The notes under the pieces were generated by a model. It worked only from the letters and a program-made list of their open reading frames with translations, had not been told where the DNA came from and made no database searches. 64,000 nt of DNA. Source: Chryseobacterium sp. 52. Lineage in GTDB: Bacteria > Bacteroidota > Bacteroidia > Flavobacteriales > Weeksellaceae. The stretch lies in NCBI RefSeq assembly GCF_002754245.1, contig NZ_PEEX01000001.1, forward strand, positions 3,514,001 to 3,578,000, written 5' to 3'. Positions 26,955-36,874 of the stretch are shown here, piece by piece. A program made the position numbers and the translations under genes. The stretch's first letter is position 1; each line of letters begins with the position of its first letter.

Positions 26955-29078
26955 ATGAGGACCATAGAATTTATACAGCACCAGCTCGATATATCCGAAA
27001 AAAGCATCAATAATACCCTTCAATTATTAGCAGAAGACTGCACCATTCCGTTTATTGCCCGTTACAGAAAAGATAAAACCGGAAATCTGGATGAAGTTCA
27101 GATTGAACAGATCTCCAAAATCAGCAAACAGTTTGAAGAAATTGTAAAGCGCAAGGAAAGTATCTTAAAATCTATTGAAGAACAAAATGCTTTAACTCCG
27201 GAATTAAAGCAGCGAATTGAAGAAAGCTTCGATATTCCTGAGTTGGAAGATTTATACCTGCCCTTCAAAAAACGCCGAAAAACAAAAGCAGATTCAGCCA
27301 AAGAAAAAGGACTGGAACCTTTAGCCAGGATCATTATGAGCCAGAAAAGTAATGATTTGCAGTTTTTGGCTTCTAAATACCTGAATAATGAAGTTCCATC
27401 GAAAGAAGAAGCTCTTCAGGGAGCAAGGGATATTATGGCTGAATGGATCAATGAAAATATGTATGTCCGTAAAAATCTGCGTCGTCTGTTCCAACGAAAA
27501 GCAATGATTACTTCTAAAGCAGTCAAGGCTAAAAAAGAGGACGAGGAGGCACAGAAATTCTCACAGTATTTTGAATGGGAAGAAAACCTTAGCAGAACTC
27601 CTTCTCACAGACTTTTGGCTATGCTCAGAGCTGAATCCGAAGGTTTTGTGAAAACTAATGTAGGAATTGATAAAGATGAAGCGGTTGATTTTATAGAAAA
27701 AGCAATCATTAAATCAAATAATGAAAGTTCAGATCAGATCGCTCTGGCCATAAAAGACAGCTATAAAAGACTTTTGGAACCTGCCATTTCCAATGAAGCC
27801 CTGCAGGAAGCCAAAGAAAAGGCAGATAAAAAGGCCATTGAAATTTTTGCTGAAAACTTAAGTCAGCTCCTTCTTGCACCGCCTTTGGGTGAAAAAAGAA
27901 TCTTAGCAATTGATCCGGGATACAGAAGTGGCTGTAAAGTAGTCTGTATTGATGAAAAAGGAGACCTTCTCCATAATGAGACCCTCTACCCTCACGCCCC
28001 GCAGAACGAAAGCGGAATGGCTATGAAAAAGATCCGTTCCATGGTAAACGCCTACCATATTGAAGCGATCTCTATAGGAAACGGAACGGCAAGCCGTGAA
28101 ACTGAGTTTTTCATTAAGAAAATTGCTTTTGACAAGCCTTTACAGGTTTTTGTGGTTTCAGAAGCAGGAGCATCGGTTTATTCTGCAAGTAAAATTGCAA
28201 GGGATGAGTTTCCTTCTTATGATGTGACTGTGCGTGGTGCGGTTTCCATCGGAAGAAGACTGGCAGATCCACTGGCTGAGTTGGTGAAAATTGATGCCAA
28301 GTCCATTGGTGTAGGACAATATCAGCATGATGTAGATCAGACTCAGCTGAAAAACGAACTTGATTCTACGGTCATGAAATGTGTAAATTCTGTAGGAATT
28401 AATTTAAATACAGCCAGCAAATCGTTATTAAGTTATGTTTCAGGCATCGGAGAGAAAATGGCAGAGAACATTATCAATTACCGTATGGAAAACGGTGCTT
28501 TTGAAGACAGAAAGCAATTGAAAAAGGTTCCAAGGCTTGGAGAAAAGGCTTTCCAGCAGGCTGCAGCCTTTGTAAGAATTGCCAACGCTAAAAACCCGCT
28601 TGATAATTCTGCGGTACATCCTGAAGCTTACGGAATTGTAGAAAAAATGGCAAAGGATTTAGGAATTAAAACCAATGAACTGATTGCCAGCAAGGAAAAG
28701 ACAGCTTTAGTAAAGCCTGAAAATTATATCACAGAAGAAATAGGCATCCTGGGAATTAAAGATATTTTAAAAGAGCTTGAAAAACCCGGATTAGATCCTA
28801 GAAAAGCGGCTAAAGTGTTTGAATTTGACCCAAATGTAAAAAGCATCAGAGATTTAAAAGCAGGAATGATTCTTCCCGGAATTGTTAATAATATTACTGC
28901 TTTCGGATGTTTTGTAGACCTTGGTATCAAGGAAAGCGGGCTTGTTCATATTTCCCAGCTGAAAGAGGGATTTGTATCCGACGTGAATGAAGTGGTAAAA
29001 CTTCATCAGCACGTCCGCGTAAAAGTGACAGAAGTGGATGAAGCAAGAAAAAGGGTTCAGTTAAGCATGATTTTATAA
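26955..29078 (+). CDS. tex: Tex-like transcription accessory protein
   Basis: 707 residues. N-terminal helical Tex region (CTIPFIARYRKDKTGNLDE and FDIPELEDLYLPFKKRRKTK), YqgF/RNase H-like core (KRILAIDPGYRSGCKVVCID), helix-hairpin-helix repeats (LNTASKSLLSYVSGIG), and a C-terminal S1 RNA-binding domain (MILPGIVNNITAFGCFVDLG, GLVHISQL). Tex binds nucleic acids and associates with the transcription machinery. It begins 40 bp after the tracrRNA terminator and is unrelated to CRISPR function. Confidence 0.95.
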   Translation: MRTIEFIQHQLDISEKSINNTLQLLAEDCTIPFIARYRKDKTGNLDEVQIEQISKISKQFEEIVKRKESILKSIEEQNALTPELKQRIEESFDIPELEDLYLPFKKRRKTKADSAKEKGLEPLARIIMSQKSNDLQFLASKYLNNEVPSKEEALQGARDIMAEWINENMYVRKNLRRLFQRKAMITSKAVKAKKEDEEAQKFSQYFEWEENLSRTPSHRLLAMLRAESEGFVKTNVGIDKDEAVDFIEKAIIKSNNESSDQIALAIKDSYKRLLEPAISNEALQEAKEKADKKAIEIFAENLSQLLLAPPLGEKRILAIDPGYRSGCKVVCIDEKGDLLHNETLYPHAPQNESGMAMKKIRSMVNAYHIEAISIGNGTASRETEFFIKKIAFDKPLQVFVVSEAGASVYSASKIARDEFPSYDVTVRGAVSIGRRLADPLAELVKIDAKSIGVGQYQHDVDQTQLKNELDSTVMKCVNSVGINLNTASKSLLSYVSGIGEKMAENIINYRMENGAFEDRKQLKKVPRLGEKAFQQAAAFVRIANAKNPLDNSAVHPEAYGIVEKMAKDLGIKTNELIASKEKTALVKPENYITEEIGILGIKDILKELEKPGLDPRKAAKVFEFDPNVKSIRDLKAGMILPGIVNNITAFGCFVDLGIKESGLVHISQLKEGFVSDVNEVVKLHQHVRVKVTEVDEARKRVQLSMIL

Positions 29079-29130
29079 GGTCTCCTTTGTGAAACCTGTT
29101 TACTATTATCAATCAAATACCAGAAAATAA

Positions 29131-29775
<645 letters not shown>

Positions 29776-29809
29776 TTTTAAGAATTACAATGATTATACT
29801 TCATCAATT

Positions 29810-29847
29810 AAATATAGGCTGTCCCAATAATGGACAGCCTATATTTT
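29810..29847 (+). terminator. Strong bidirectional terminator between HAD and beta-helix genes
   Basis: Perfect 15-bp stem AAATATAGGCTGTCC / GGACAGCCTATATTT (29810-29824, 29832-29846) with a 7-nt loop and flanking A and T tracts, placed between two convergent genes. Confidence 0.85.
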
Positions 29848-29881
29848 TCAACTGATGAAAAGCTTTAGCAGCCTTATTTTA

Positions 29882-31480
29882 TTATTGTTGTCCAGGAGAA
29901 TTTAGTAAATTTTTATAATTATTATTGAGAAGTCTCAAAGGCACAGTTCCATTTAAAAATCTATAATCCTGACCATTTTTAGCATTCAAGACTGTATTCC
30001 CTACAATTTCATACGTTTCTTGAAAGGTCTGCTTTTCAGGATGTTTTTCATCTGGCTTTATAAACTCTACAAAAACACCATATTTCATAGCATCACCGCT
30101 GCCTATCATCTTGTTATTTCTTACAGAGATTTCTTTATTTTTTGTACCGCGTATTGTGATACCTGTTAACAAATCTTCCAAACCTGAATTTTTCATTCCC
30201 GGATTTTCAATGGTATTAAAATTGGCTGATAATAAATAATTATGGGCCTCAATCATTATTCCCGTTTCCTGAGTTGTCTTGATATTGTTATTGCATACTT
30301 CTACCCCTTTTGTATCGGAAATATAGATTCCTGCATAGCTTATATCATTGATGACATTATTAGAAACCACCCCAAGATCTACAAATCTTACATTAATCCC
30401 GTGCTGACCCGCATTTCTCACCACATTTCCAGAAACTACCACATTTTTTGCATAAAGCTGCGGAGTTCCCACTGTTGTATTATTGATCAAAATACCATCG
30501 CCCCCATCGCCTGTATTTTCAACAATATTATTGGAAATGACAACATTGTCAGAGACATAGTCTGGATGGTCTATATCATCATGATTTTGAAGTTTAATTC
30601 CTACTTTCATGGTATTCCTCACTCTGTTTCCTATCACCGTAAGATTTGAAATACCGGAATCAAGGTACATCCCATGCTCCAGAATGGTATTCTCAACATC
30701 ATTATCTGAGATACTGACAAAATTGGAATTTTCAGCAATATAAATACCTTGTGATGAATTTTCAAAATAGTTTTTAAAAATTGTGATATTTTTTCCAGCT
30801 ACTACAATACCCATATTATCCTTTCTGTAACTGGAATTCTGCGTTGCCCAAGTATAGGTAAATATATTTATAACCCTGTTGAATCTGAAAATAAAATGCT
30901 CCACTCCTTGCCATCCTGATACTGCAGAATAAGTGAAATCTTTAAAGATATTCTTTTCGATAATAAGGTTTTCTGCTAGGTGACAAAGAATTCCTACATT
31001 TCTGGAACTAGAACTTTCTAAATACTCATCGCCCTCTCCTTCTAAACTGAAACCTTTAATAGATATATTTTCTTTATCCTCGCAGTTAAAAATTTCCCTA
31101 TTTTTTACTGTTTGTTTTATCTTACAGTTATTTGACAGGATTTTTTGATTGTCCTGAAGATAAAGCGTTTCATCAATCTCAATTGACATTACATCAAAAA
31201 ATGTATCATATCCCATAGCCAAAGCCTTATTAATACGTTCTGTAACCGTTGAGACAGAAATTCCGGTTTCCTTAATATTCCACCATAATACGTTAACATA
31301 TCCAGACCATTGTCTTTCATAAAAATTATTATCTTTTTTTCTGTAAATAACACCATCATCAACGGCTGTACCAATTTTTTTATAAATAACAGCCTGGTGT
31401 GTGTAATTATCTACCAATTGTACAATGTCATCGTTAGGATAACTATTACCCGATGTAAAAAAAGCATTTGCGTAAATCAT
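29882..31480 (-). CDS. Right-handed parallel beta-helix repeat protein
   Basis: 532 residues. From about residue 110 it is a series of beta-helix coils rich in Asn and Val: NIVISNN-like repeats such as NVVISNNIVENTGDG, NVVVSGNVVRNAGQHG, VSNNVINDISYAGIYIS and VCNNNIKTTQETGIMIE. The N-terminal 60 residues (YPNDDIVQLVDNYTH, GTAVDDGVIYRKKDNNFYER) resemble the capping part of pectate-lyase/tailspike-like proteins. There is no signal peptide and no T9SS domain, which is unusual for a polysaccharide-acting helix and leaves its location open. A decayed partial copy lies upstream at 32302-32526. Confidence 0.8.
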   Translation of the reverse strand: MIYANAFFTSGNSYPNDDIVQLVDNYTHQAVIYKKIGTAVDDGVIYRKKDNNFYERQWSGYVNVLWWNIKETGISVSTVTERINKALAMGYDTFFDVMSIEIDETLYLQDNQKILSNNCKIKQTVKNREIFNCEDKENISIKGFSLEGEGDEYLESSSSRNVGILCHLAENLIIEKNIFKDFTYSAVSGWQGVEHFIFRFNRVINIFTYTWATQNSSYRKDNMGIVVAGKNITIFKNYFENSSQGIYIAENSNFVSISDNDVENTILEHGMYLDSGISNLTVIGNRVRNTMKVGIKLQNHDDIDHPDYVSDNVVISNNIVENTGDGGDGILINNTTVGTPQLYAKNVVVSGNVVRNAGQHGINVRFVDLGVVSNNVINDISYAGIYISDTKGVEVCNNNIKTTQETGIMIEAHNYLLSANFNTIENPGMKNSGLEDLLTGITIRGTKNKEISVRNNKMIGSGDAMKYGVFVEFIKPDEKHPEKQTFQETYEIVGNTVLNAKNGQDYRFLNGTVPLRLLNNNYKNLLNSPGQQ

Positions 31481-31638
31481 AAAATTTTGTTTTTTTTTGG
31501 TTTAAATTAAATGGTAAAATATTCCTTCATTAATTTTACTGATACAAATTTAGGTGTGCGATACGACAGAAGTTGGCGTGTTTTACTGAACTTTTTTTAT
31601 TTTTGAATAATCAGAAAAAATCTGAGCTATAAAAAAAC

Positions 31639-32232
31639 ATGAAGATATCTGAACTTAAAGACAGGAGAATTATTCGCAGACCCACCCGTGAATTTGATGA
31701 ATTCGGATACAGGATTTATAATTCTTTTGAATATGATTTTCCTTACAATGCTACTTATAAAGGCAACGAAAGAGAAAGACTTTTCGCTAAACTTATTGAT
31801 ATGCTGCTCTTCTTTCTTATTTTCTATTTCCTGTTTGGAAATATAGCGATCATGAGCTTTCTGTATTCTATTCCGTGTGTGATTATTTCAGGGAGTATAT
31901 GCGAATCTTATTGGGGAACTACTTTAGGAAAGAGCATATTTAAAATAAAAGTGATTGATGATTTTGGCAATTATCCCGGACTGTTGTTATCTTTAAAAAG
32001 AAACTTTTTGTGTCTTGCTAATTTCTGGCCCGTCTTTATAGATTATATCCCGCCAATAAACCATACATGGGAAAAGGAATTTACTCACCTGAATTTTAGT
32101 ATGAACCTGAATAACAAAATCTGTAAAACTTATATCGTTAAGGAAAGTAAGATTGCTGAAATTCAAGAGCTATTGAAACAGGATAAACCAGAGGATCTTT
32201 TATTTTTAGATCGGCATAGAACTGATACTTAA
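31639..32232 (+). CDS. RDD family membrane protein
   Basis: 197 residues. The RDD signature is present in ERERLFAKLIDMLLFFLIFY (Arg and Asp flanking the first helix), followed by a second helix (IAIMSFLYSIPCVIISG) and SYWGTTLGKSIFKIKVID, the conserved G-x-T-x-G-K segment of the family. Members are inner-membrane proteins, some implicated in ion or small-molecule transport. It sits between the beta-helix gene and its pseudogene, on the opposite strand. Confidence 0.8.
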   Translation: MKISELKDRRIIRRPTREFDEFGYRIYNSFEYDFPYNATYKGNERERLFAKLIDMLLFFLIFYFLFGNIAIMSFLYSIPCVIISGSICESYWGTTLGKSIFKIKVIDDFGNYPGLLLSLKRNFLCLANFWPVFIDYIPPINHTWEKEFTHLNFSMNLNNKICKTYIVKESKIAEIQELLKQDKPEDLLFLDRHRTDT

Positions 32233-32301
32233 GAACAAAGAGTCTGTCCCAATTGACAGCCTTATCACTTTTAATTAATCTTTCATAATATATCTATTAC
32301 T

Positions 32302-32526
32302 TTCTTTTTATGGCTTGCTGCCCAGAACTATTTTCAAAAATCTTATAATTATGATAGAGAAAACTCAAGGGTATTAAGCTTATTAAATCTTTAATTAATA
32401 TAAAGGGGCTTTAATACTGTAATAATTGGTTACACTCCTAGAGACCACAGCAAAGTTTACAAATCTAATATAGATTCCATGCTGGCTTTTATTTTTAACT
32501 ACATTTTTTGCATAAAGCTAAAGCTT
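32302..32526 (-). pseudogene. Decayed partial copy of the beta-helix gene
   Basis: Two segments align in order with the gene at 29882-31480. Minus-strand translation around 32440-32526 reads LYAKNVV, then SQHGIYIRFV, then AVVS, matching LYAKNVV, GQHGINVRFV and GVVS in the intact gene; 19 bp (ACATTTTTTGCATAAAGCT) are identical. Around 32308-32380 it reads PLSFLYHNYKIFENSSGQQ against PLRLLNNNYKNLLNSPGQQ, the intact C-terminus. About 130 codons between the two are missing. The sequence after it (GTCTGTCCCAATTGACAGCC near 32241) echoes the terminator of the intact gene. Confidence 0.8.
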
Positions 32527-32587
32527 CATCAACATGCTCAGATAAAAGTAGTCAAGGTGAATAACTGAGTATAATTTTGTAATGAAT

Positions 32588-32618
32588 AAAAAAGTAGCTT
32601 AAACTAAGCTACTTTTTT
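32588..32618 (-). terminator. Bidirectional hairpin terminator
   Basis: Perfect stem AAAAAAGTAGCTTA / TAAGCTACTTTTTT with a 3-nt loop, 23 bp after the stop of the gene at 32641-33345 on the minus strand. Confidence 0.8.
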
Positions 32619-32640
32619 ATTCAAGAAATAATCTATAAAA

Positions 32641-33345
32641 TTAATATTTAAAATCTGCTCTTTTAATGTCTTTGTTGTAATACAAATCAAGTAACGTAAC
32701 TATTTGATCCCCATTCTCTGATTTAAATGTATTTTTTGAACAGTACAAAAGATCCCCGTATTTTTTATATTCATTACAAAGAATTGTTGAAAAAGAACCT
32801 TTCGAAGGATTTTCTTTGATTTCTTTTTTTAATAAAAAGCTGTCGGTATCATAATATAAATTAATGATACTGCCATCTTTGGCTATTGCTTTTACTTTAT
32901 GAAGTTTGTGGGTATTATCAGTTTCGATAAATTCAACACTATATATACTAGAATCTAAATAAGAGAGTTCATTCATAATATATTTTCTATCAAGCTTATC
33001 CTTAAACTCTTCTTGATCTGCAATTTTTTTCTGACCATTAACCGTTTCATAACCGATTTTCCCATCAAACCAAGATCTGTAAACAATTCTTCCCTGATAT
33101 TCTACCTCAAAACTACCCATATTCGGAGCCATTTCTTTTGTGATATAATTCACATTTCTTCCATCCATTACCGTGGAAGACTTGGAATAAAGAGTTTTGA
33201 TACTGTTTAGAAGCTCTTTACCTCCTGTAGCCTTAATCGCTTTTTCAATAATTTCTTTTGCTTTAGTTTCATTTGTGCTCTGAGAAAAAACAAGACTACT
33301 TGTTATTACAGAACATACTGTTAGTATTGTAGTTAATAGTTTCAT
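32641..33345 (-). CDS. Exported LolA-like hypothetical protein
   Basis: 234 residues with a signal peptide (LLTTILTVCSVITSSLVFSQ). The mature part begins TKAKEIIEKAIKATGGKELL, then beta-strand-rich segments with YITKEMAPNMGSFEVEYQGR and YYDTDSFLLKKEIKE. This pattern (IIxKxIxAxGG, later DxxSFLLKK) recalls the LolA/outer-membrane-lipoprotein-sorting fold that is frequent in Bacteroidota periplasmic proteins, and of M16/M28 neighbour proteins. It is 11 bp downstream of the M28 peptidase gene on the same strand, so probably in one operon with it. Exact role unknown. Confidence 0.65.
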   Translation of the reverse strand: MKLLTTILTVCSVITSSLVFSQSTNETKAKEIIEKAIKATGGKELLNSIKTLYSKSSTVMDGRNVNYITKEMAPNMGSFEVEYQGRIVYRSWFDGKIGYETVNGQKKIADQEEFKDKLDRKYIMNELSYLDSSIYSVEFIETDNTHKLHKVKAIAKDGSIINLYYDTDSFLLKKEIKENPSKGSFSTILCNEYKKYGDLLYCSKNTFKSENGDQIVTLLDLYYNKDIKRADFKY

Positions 33346-33356
33346 TTTATATTTAA

Positions 33357-34928
33357 TTATTTATACTCCTTAGAATCTCTCCTCGGCTCTTTAGCTTCCG
33401 GCCATTTTACCGTCTCGCCTTTATCATCCTGAGGCATTACTCTTCTTTCTCTGCTTGTAAATTCAGGATCTTCTGATGCCATATAAGCCAATGCAGCTGT
33501 TAAAACTACATTATTTTTCACCTCATCAAAAACGATCTTATCATACGTATCTTTTGTGGTATGCCATGTGTAACCGAAATATCCCCAGTTCAGAGAACTT
33601 AAAGAGAATCCAGGTACTCCTGCTGCTACAAAAGAAGCATGGTCAGAACCGCCGCCGCCTGGCATTCCAGGGAAGTCTGTTTTGATCTGATCTCTTACTG
33701 TTTTTGGAACTCCGTTCAGCCATTTGCCGATGTAACTGTAAGAATCTACAAACCCCTGACCGCTGATATTGATCACACGGCCTGTTCCGTTATCCTGGTT
33801 AAAAACTGCCTGTGTCCCTTTCATAATCTGTGGATTATCTGCCACAAAACCTCTTGAACCATTCAGTCCCTGTTCTTCACTTCCCCAAAGTCCTAGAACG
33901 ATGGTTCTCTTATTGTTCGGGTAATATTTTTTCAGAATTCTCATGGTTTCAAGCATCGTAAGCGTCCCTGTCCCATTGTCTGTTGCTCCCTGTGCTCCGT
34001 CCCACGAATCAAGGTGGGCAGAAAGAATTACATATTCTTCAGGCTTTTCTTTTCCTTTGATAATCCCGATGGTATTGAAGTTTTTTGCATCAGGAAGAAT
34101 CTTAGACTGTGCTTCTACTTTAATCTTAGGTTTCGCTCCTTTTTCAGCCATTCTGTAAAGCATTCCATAATCTTCCACATCGATATCGATCATTGGGATT
34201 TTTGAAGTTTTAGCTCCGAAAATCCTGTTTGCTCCCATGATTCCTGTCCAGTTGGAAATAGCAATTCCTGCTGCTCCGGCTTTTTCTAAAGCTTCAGGAA
34301 GCGTATTATTATCATAGCCTATACTCTTTACGTAATCGCGGAAATCTTTTCCGGCCTGTTCTTTTTCTGCTTTCAGTTTTTCATACAGTTCCGGAGTTGC
34401 AAATTCTTTGATCTGCTCATCAGAACGTCCTATCTTCTGGTATTGTGCGATAAGAACTATTTTTCCTTTTGCGGAAGGCAGCCACGCATCAAATTCAGCT
34501 TTAGAAGAAACTTTTGGAAGTACGATCACTTCAGCTTCTACTGCTTTTTTCGTTGCCGGGCTCCATGCAAGCTGTGTTGCAGCTAATGATTTCACACGCG
34601 GATATACCATATCTACATGTGTAATTCCACGCTGCCATCCTTTCCATGTTCCAAACTGCTGAAGGTTGGATTCTATTCCCCATGAACGGAGTTTAGCAGC
34701 AGACCATTCATTGGCAGCCAGCATTTCAGGAGTTCCTACAAGGCGCGGTCCTATACCGTCCAGAAGCTCATAGGCCATATTTTCCAGTTGGGAATTCGTG
34801 TTTATTTCATCTACAAAGCTTTTTACAATAGGATCAAGCTTTTCTTTCGGATCTACCTTTACCTGAGCCCATGAGAATTGGGCAGCCAGCACAACTGCGG
34901 GTACAGCAAAAAATCTGTTTATCTTCAT
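33357..34928 (-). CDS. M28 family metallopeptidase (exported)
   Basis: 523 residues from the ATG at 34928, which gives a proper signal peptide (INRFFAVPAVVLAAQFSWAQ); a longer frame to 34985 would add 19 hydrophobic residues. A PA-like domain is inserted (KGKIVLIAQYQKI, AAGIAISN). The M28 zinc site is visible: SAHLDSWDGAQGATDNGTG (His and bridging Asp), WGSEEQGLNGSRGF (catalytic and ligand Glu), VFNQDNG (Asp), and WHTTKDTYDKI (last His). It is a secreted or periplasmic aminopeptidase-like enzyme. Confidence 0.92.
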   Translation of the reverse strand: MKINRFFAVPAVVLAAQFSWAQVKVDPKEKLDPIVKSFVDEINTNSQLENMAYELLDGIGPRLVGTPEMLAANEWSAAKLRSWGIESNLQQFGTWKGWQRGITHVDMVYPRVKSLAATQLAWSPATKKAVEAEVIVLPKVSSKAEFDAWLPSAKGKIVLIAQYQKIGRSDEQIKEFATPELYEKLKAEKEQAGKDFRDYVKSIGYDNNTLPEALEKAGAAGIAISNWTGIMGANRIFGAKTSKIPMIDIDVEDYGMLYRMAEKGAKPKIKVEAQSKILPDAKNFNTIGIIKGKEKPEEYVILSAHLDSWDGAQGATDNGTGTLTMLETMRILKKYYPNNKRTIVLGLWGSEEQGLNGSRGFVADNPQIMKGTQAVFNQDNGTGRVINISGQGFVDSYSYIGKWLNGVPKTVRDQIKTDFPGMPGGGGSDHASFVAAGVPGFSLSSLNWGYFGYTWHTTKDTYDKIVFDEVKNNVVLTAALAYMASEDPEFTSRERRVMPQDDKGETVKWPEAKEPRRDSKEYK

Positions 34929-35090
34929 AACATATATTGAATGCTTAAAGATAAAGGAATTTAAGGAAATGAAGAAGAGAATCAAACAAAAAGACTTTAT
35001 ACAAAGCTATTTCAAATAGTTTTCTTCTTTTTAAAATCAAATATTCAAAGGTAAAAGATCAAATGGCTTTTATATATAATCAAAAGCCTG

Positions 35091-36239
35091 TTATTTTTTG
35101 TCAATAAAAACCTGTTCTTCGGAGGAAAGCAGGATAGCATCTTCTTTCTGTTCTTTTACAGGTACGTTTTCCCAAATACTTTTGCTGAAATCTACTTTCT
35201 GGGTAAGACCTTCTTTATTGGATTTCTCAAAAGTATTATAGATAATTTCTCTGCTGAATTTTCTTTCGTGCTTCTTTCCAAGATAGAAAGCCGAATATTT
35301 ATCCCCTTCAAATCTGGTTAAAGCAGGCAGGTACATCCCGTCTTTTTTGTAGAAATCAAAAATAAGAGCTGCATCTCCAAGCTGGTAATCATACTCTACC
35401 CCTTCTGCTGTTTTTCTCCTGACCGGAGGATAGCCTGTTTGCAGATAATGTACTTCAAAGTAGGTGATCACCTTATCGGTTTTATTATATTTAAATTCCC
35501 CTTTCAGCTCAATACCTGCACCTGACTTGATTTTAAATGTAATCAGCTGCTCGTCCCCTTCTTCAAAGATCAGTCTTCCCGAATATTTTGAACCGATACT
35601 TCTTACATGATTAAGGGTTCGGTTCAGTTCAAAACTGAAAAAATAATTCCCCATATATTCATGAGAGAATTCATTGGTACCTGTTGTAAAGATACTGTCA
35701 GCTTTTACATTTTTCAGGTACTTTACATTATTAAGCTGCATCTGGAGAATCTCATCATAGTTTTTCCGAATCCCATCCTTATAGTTGTAGTGATTGCTTT
35801 TGCTCCATAATTTAGCTTCAGCGATAACGAGGAAATAAAGTCTGTCATTATCCAGTCTTTTTTCTTTGTATACCACATCGTAAAGGGAGGGTTCATTAAA
35901 ATATCTTTTCTGATAGTGTTTACTTACATCTCCTAGGAGCTTTCTGATATCTACATTGACTATTTTTATTTCTTCAATATTTTTATAAGCACGTGTAAGT
36001 TTGATCAGGGAATTAAAAGCAGTAACTTTCTTTTTTTGGTAGCCGGAAGCTGAGACTTCAAAATTTGAGGCCCCCTGCCCTACAGGTGCAAAACCATCTT
36101 CATTAGTATAAACGATCTGGTCATGAAGGATAAGCCGTGCATGTGGAATAGCTTTTCCATTTTCAGAATCAATTACTTTTAATTTTTGAGCCGAGAAAAG
36201 TCCAAAAAAGAGAATCATAAAAAAATAAGACTGCTTCAT
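35091..36239 (-). CDS. Exported protein with carboxypeptidase-regulatory-like N-terminal domain
   Basis: 382 residues. Signal peptide MKQSYFFMILFFGLFSAQ, then a beta-sandwich of the CarboxypepD_reg type (IDSENGKAIPHARLILHD, VYTNEDGFAPV, FEVSASGYQKKKV, residues 20-85). The remaining 300 residues are beta-rich with no motif I recognise. Bacteroidota have many such envelope proteins. Not clearly linked to neighbours; it is 160 bp upstream of the M28 gene on the same strand. Confidence 0.7.
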   Translation of the reverse strand: MKQSYFFMILFFGLFSAQKLKVIDSENGKAIPHARLILHDQIVYTNEDGFAPVGQGASNFEVSASGYQKKKVTAFNSLIKLTRAYKNIEEIKIVNVDIRKLLGDVSKHYQKRYFNEPSLYDVVYKEKRLDNDRLYFLVIAEAKLWSKSNHYNYKDGIRKNYDEILQMQLNNVKYLKNVKADSIFTTGTNEFSHEYMGNYFFSFELNRTLNHVRSIGSKYSGRLIFEEGDEQLITFKIKSGAGIELKGEFKYNKTDKVITYFEVHYLQTGYPPVRRKTAEGVEYDYQLGDAALIFDFYKKDGMYLPALTRFEGDKYSAFYLGKKHERKFSREIIYNTFEKSNKEGLTQKVDFSKSIWENVPVKEQKEDAILLSSEEQVFIDKK

Positions 36240-36400
36240 ACTGAAAGTATAATCAATTTTAAAAAAACTAACTACACAAATATATACCCAGACAGGGAAA
36301 TAAAGTATTCCTTTAATAAAATTTAACTTTTAAAACCCACTACATTTCAAACCAGGATATTTTAATGGGTAGAGTCTGATCAAAAGGAAAATCAAGGCAT

Positions 36401-36428
36401 AAAAAAAGCCGGCTCAGTGAGCCGGCTC
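36401..36428 (-). terminator. Terminator of the histone H1-like gene
   Basis: Perfect stem AGCCGGCTCA / TGAGCCGGCT with a 1-nt loop and seven T on the minus strand, 10 bp after the stop at 36438. Confidence 0.85.
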
Positions 36429-36437
36429 GGGAACGAA

Positions 36438-36614
36438 TTATTTTTTAGCTTCGTCTACAGAAACTTTTCTGAATTCTTTGAACAATTTGCTAAGTTCTAA
36501 AGCTGATTTACGAGCTCTTGTACCTGCAGCTTTGTTTCCTTTTTCTGCTTGTTGGTTAGCCTCACTTGCAAACGCTTCGAATTCAGCGCTGATTTTTTCA
36601 ATTAGTTCTTTCAT
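36438..36614 (-). CDS. Histone H1-like (Hc1-type) small protein
   Basis: 58 residues, too short for ordinary ORF lists. The sequence starts MKELIEKISAEFEAFASEAN, continues with QQAEKGNKAAGTRARKSALE and ends KEFRKVSVDEAKK. It is helical, with Lys/Arg/Ala in the second half, as in the short histone H1-like proteins found throughout Flavobacteriia; these resemble the N-terminal part of chlamydial Hc1. A DNA-associated role is expected from the family. A TATATTTG -7 box lies at 36635-36642 on the minus strand, 20 bp upstream, and a strong terminator follows. Confidence 0.85.
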   Translation of the reverse strand: MKELIEKISAEFEAFASEANQQAEKGNKAAGTRARKSALELSKLFKEFRKVSVDEAKK

Positions 36615-36874
36615 TATTTTTAAAATTTAGGGTGCAAATATAGGTTTTATGGTAATTCCAGCCTAGCTCCGGATAAAAAATTTTGGGTCAAAATGCTATT
36701 TTTTTCTTCTTTTCTTCTGCCGAACTGTCATTTTTTACGTTTATGCTAAAAATTCAGGACTTTTATGAGGGGTATTAGCTGTTTATAAGGATTAATCTGA
36801 TATAATACCATCCCTGTTCCTTTTATATTTATTCTTATTCCAAAATTCTATAATTATAATACACAACACCCATC

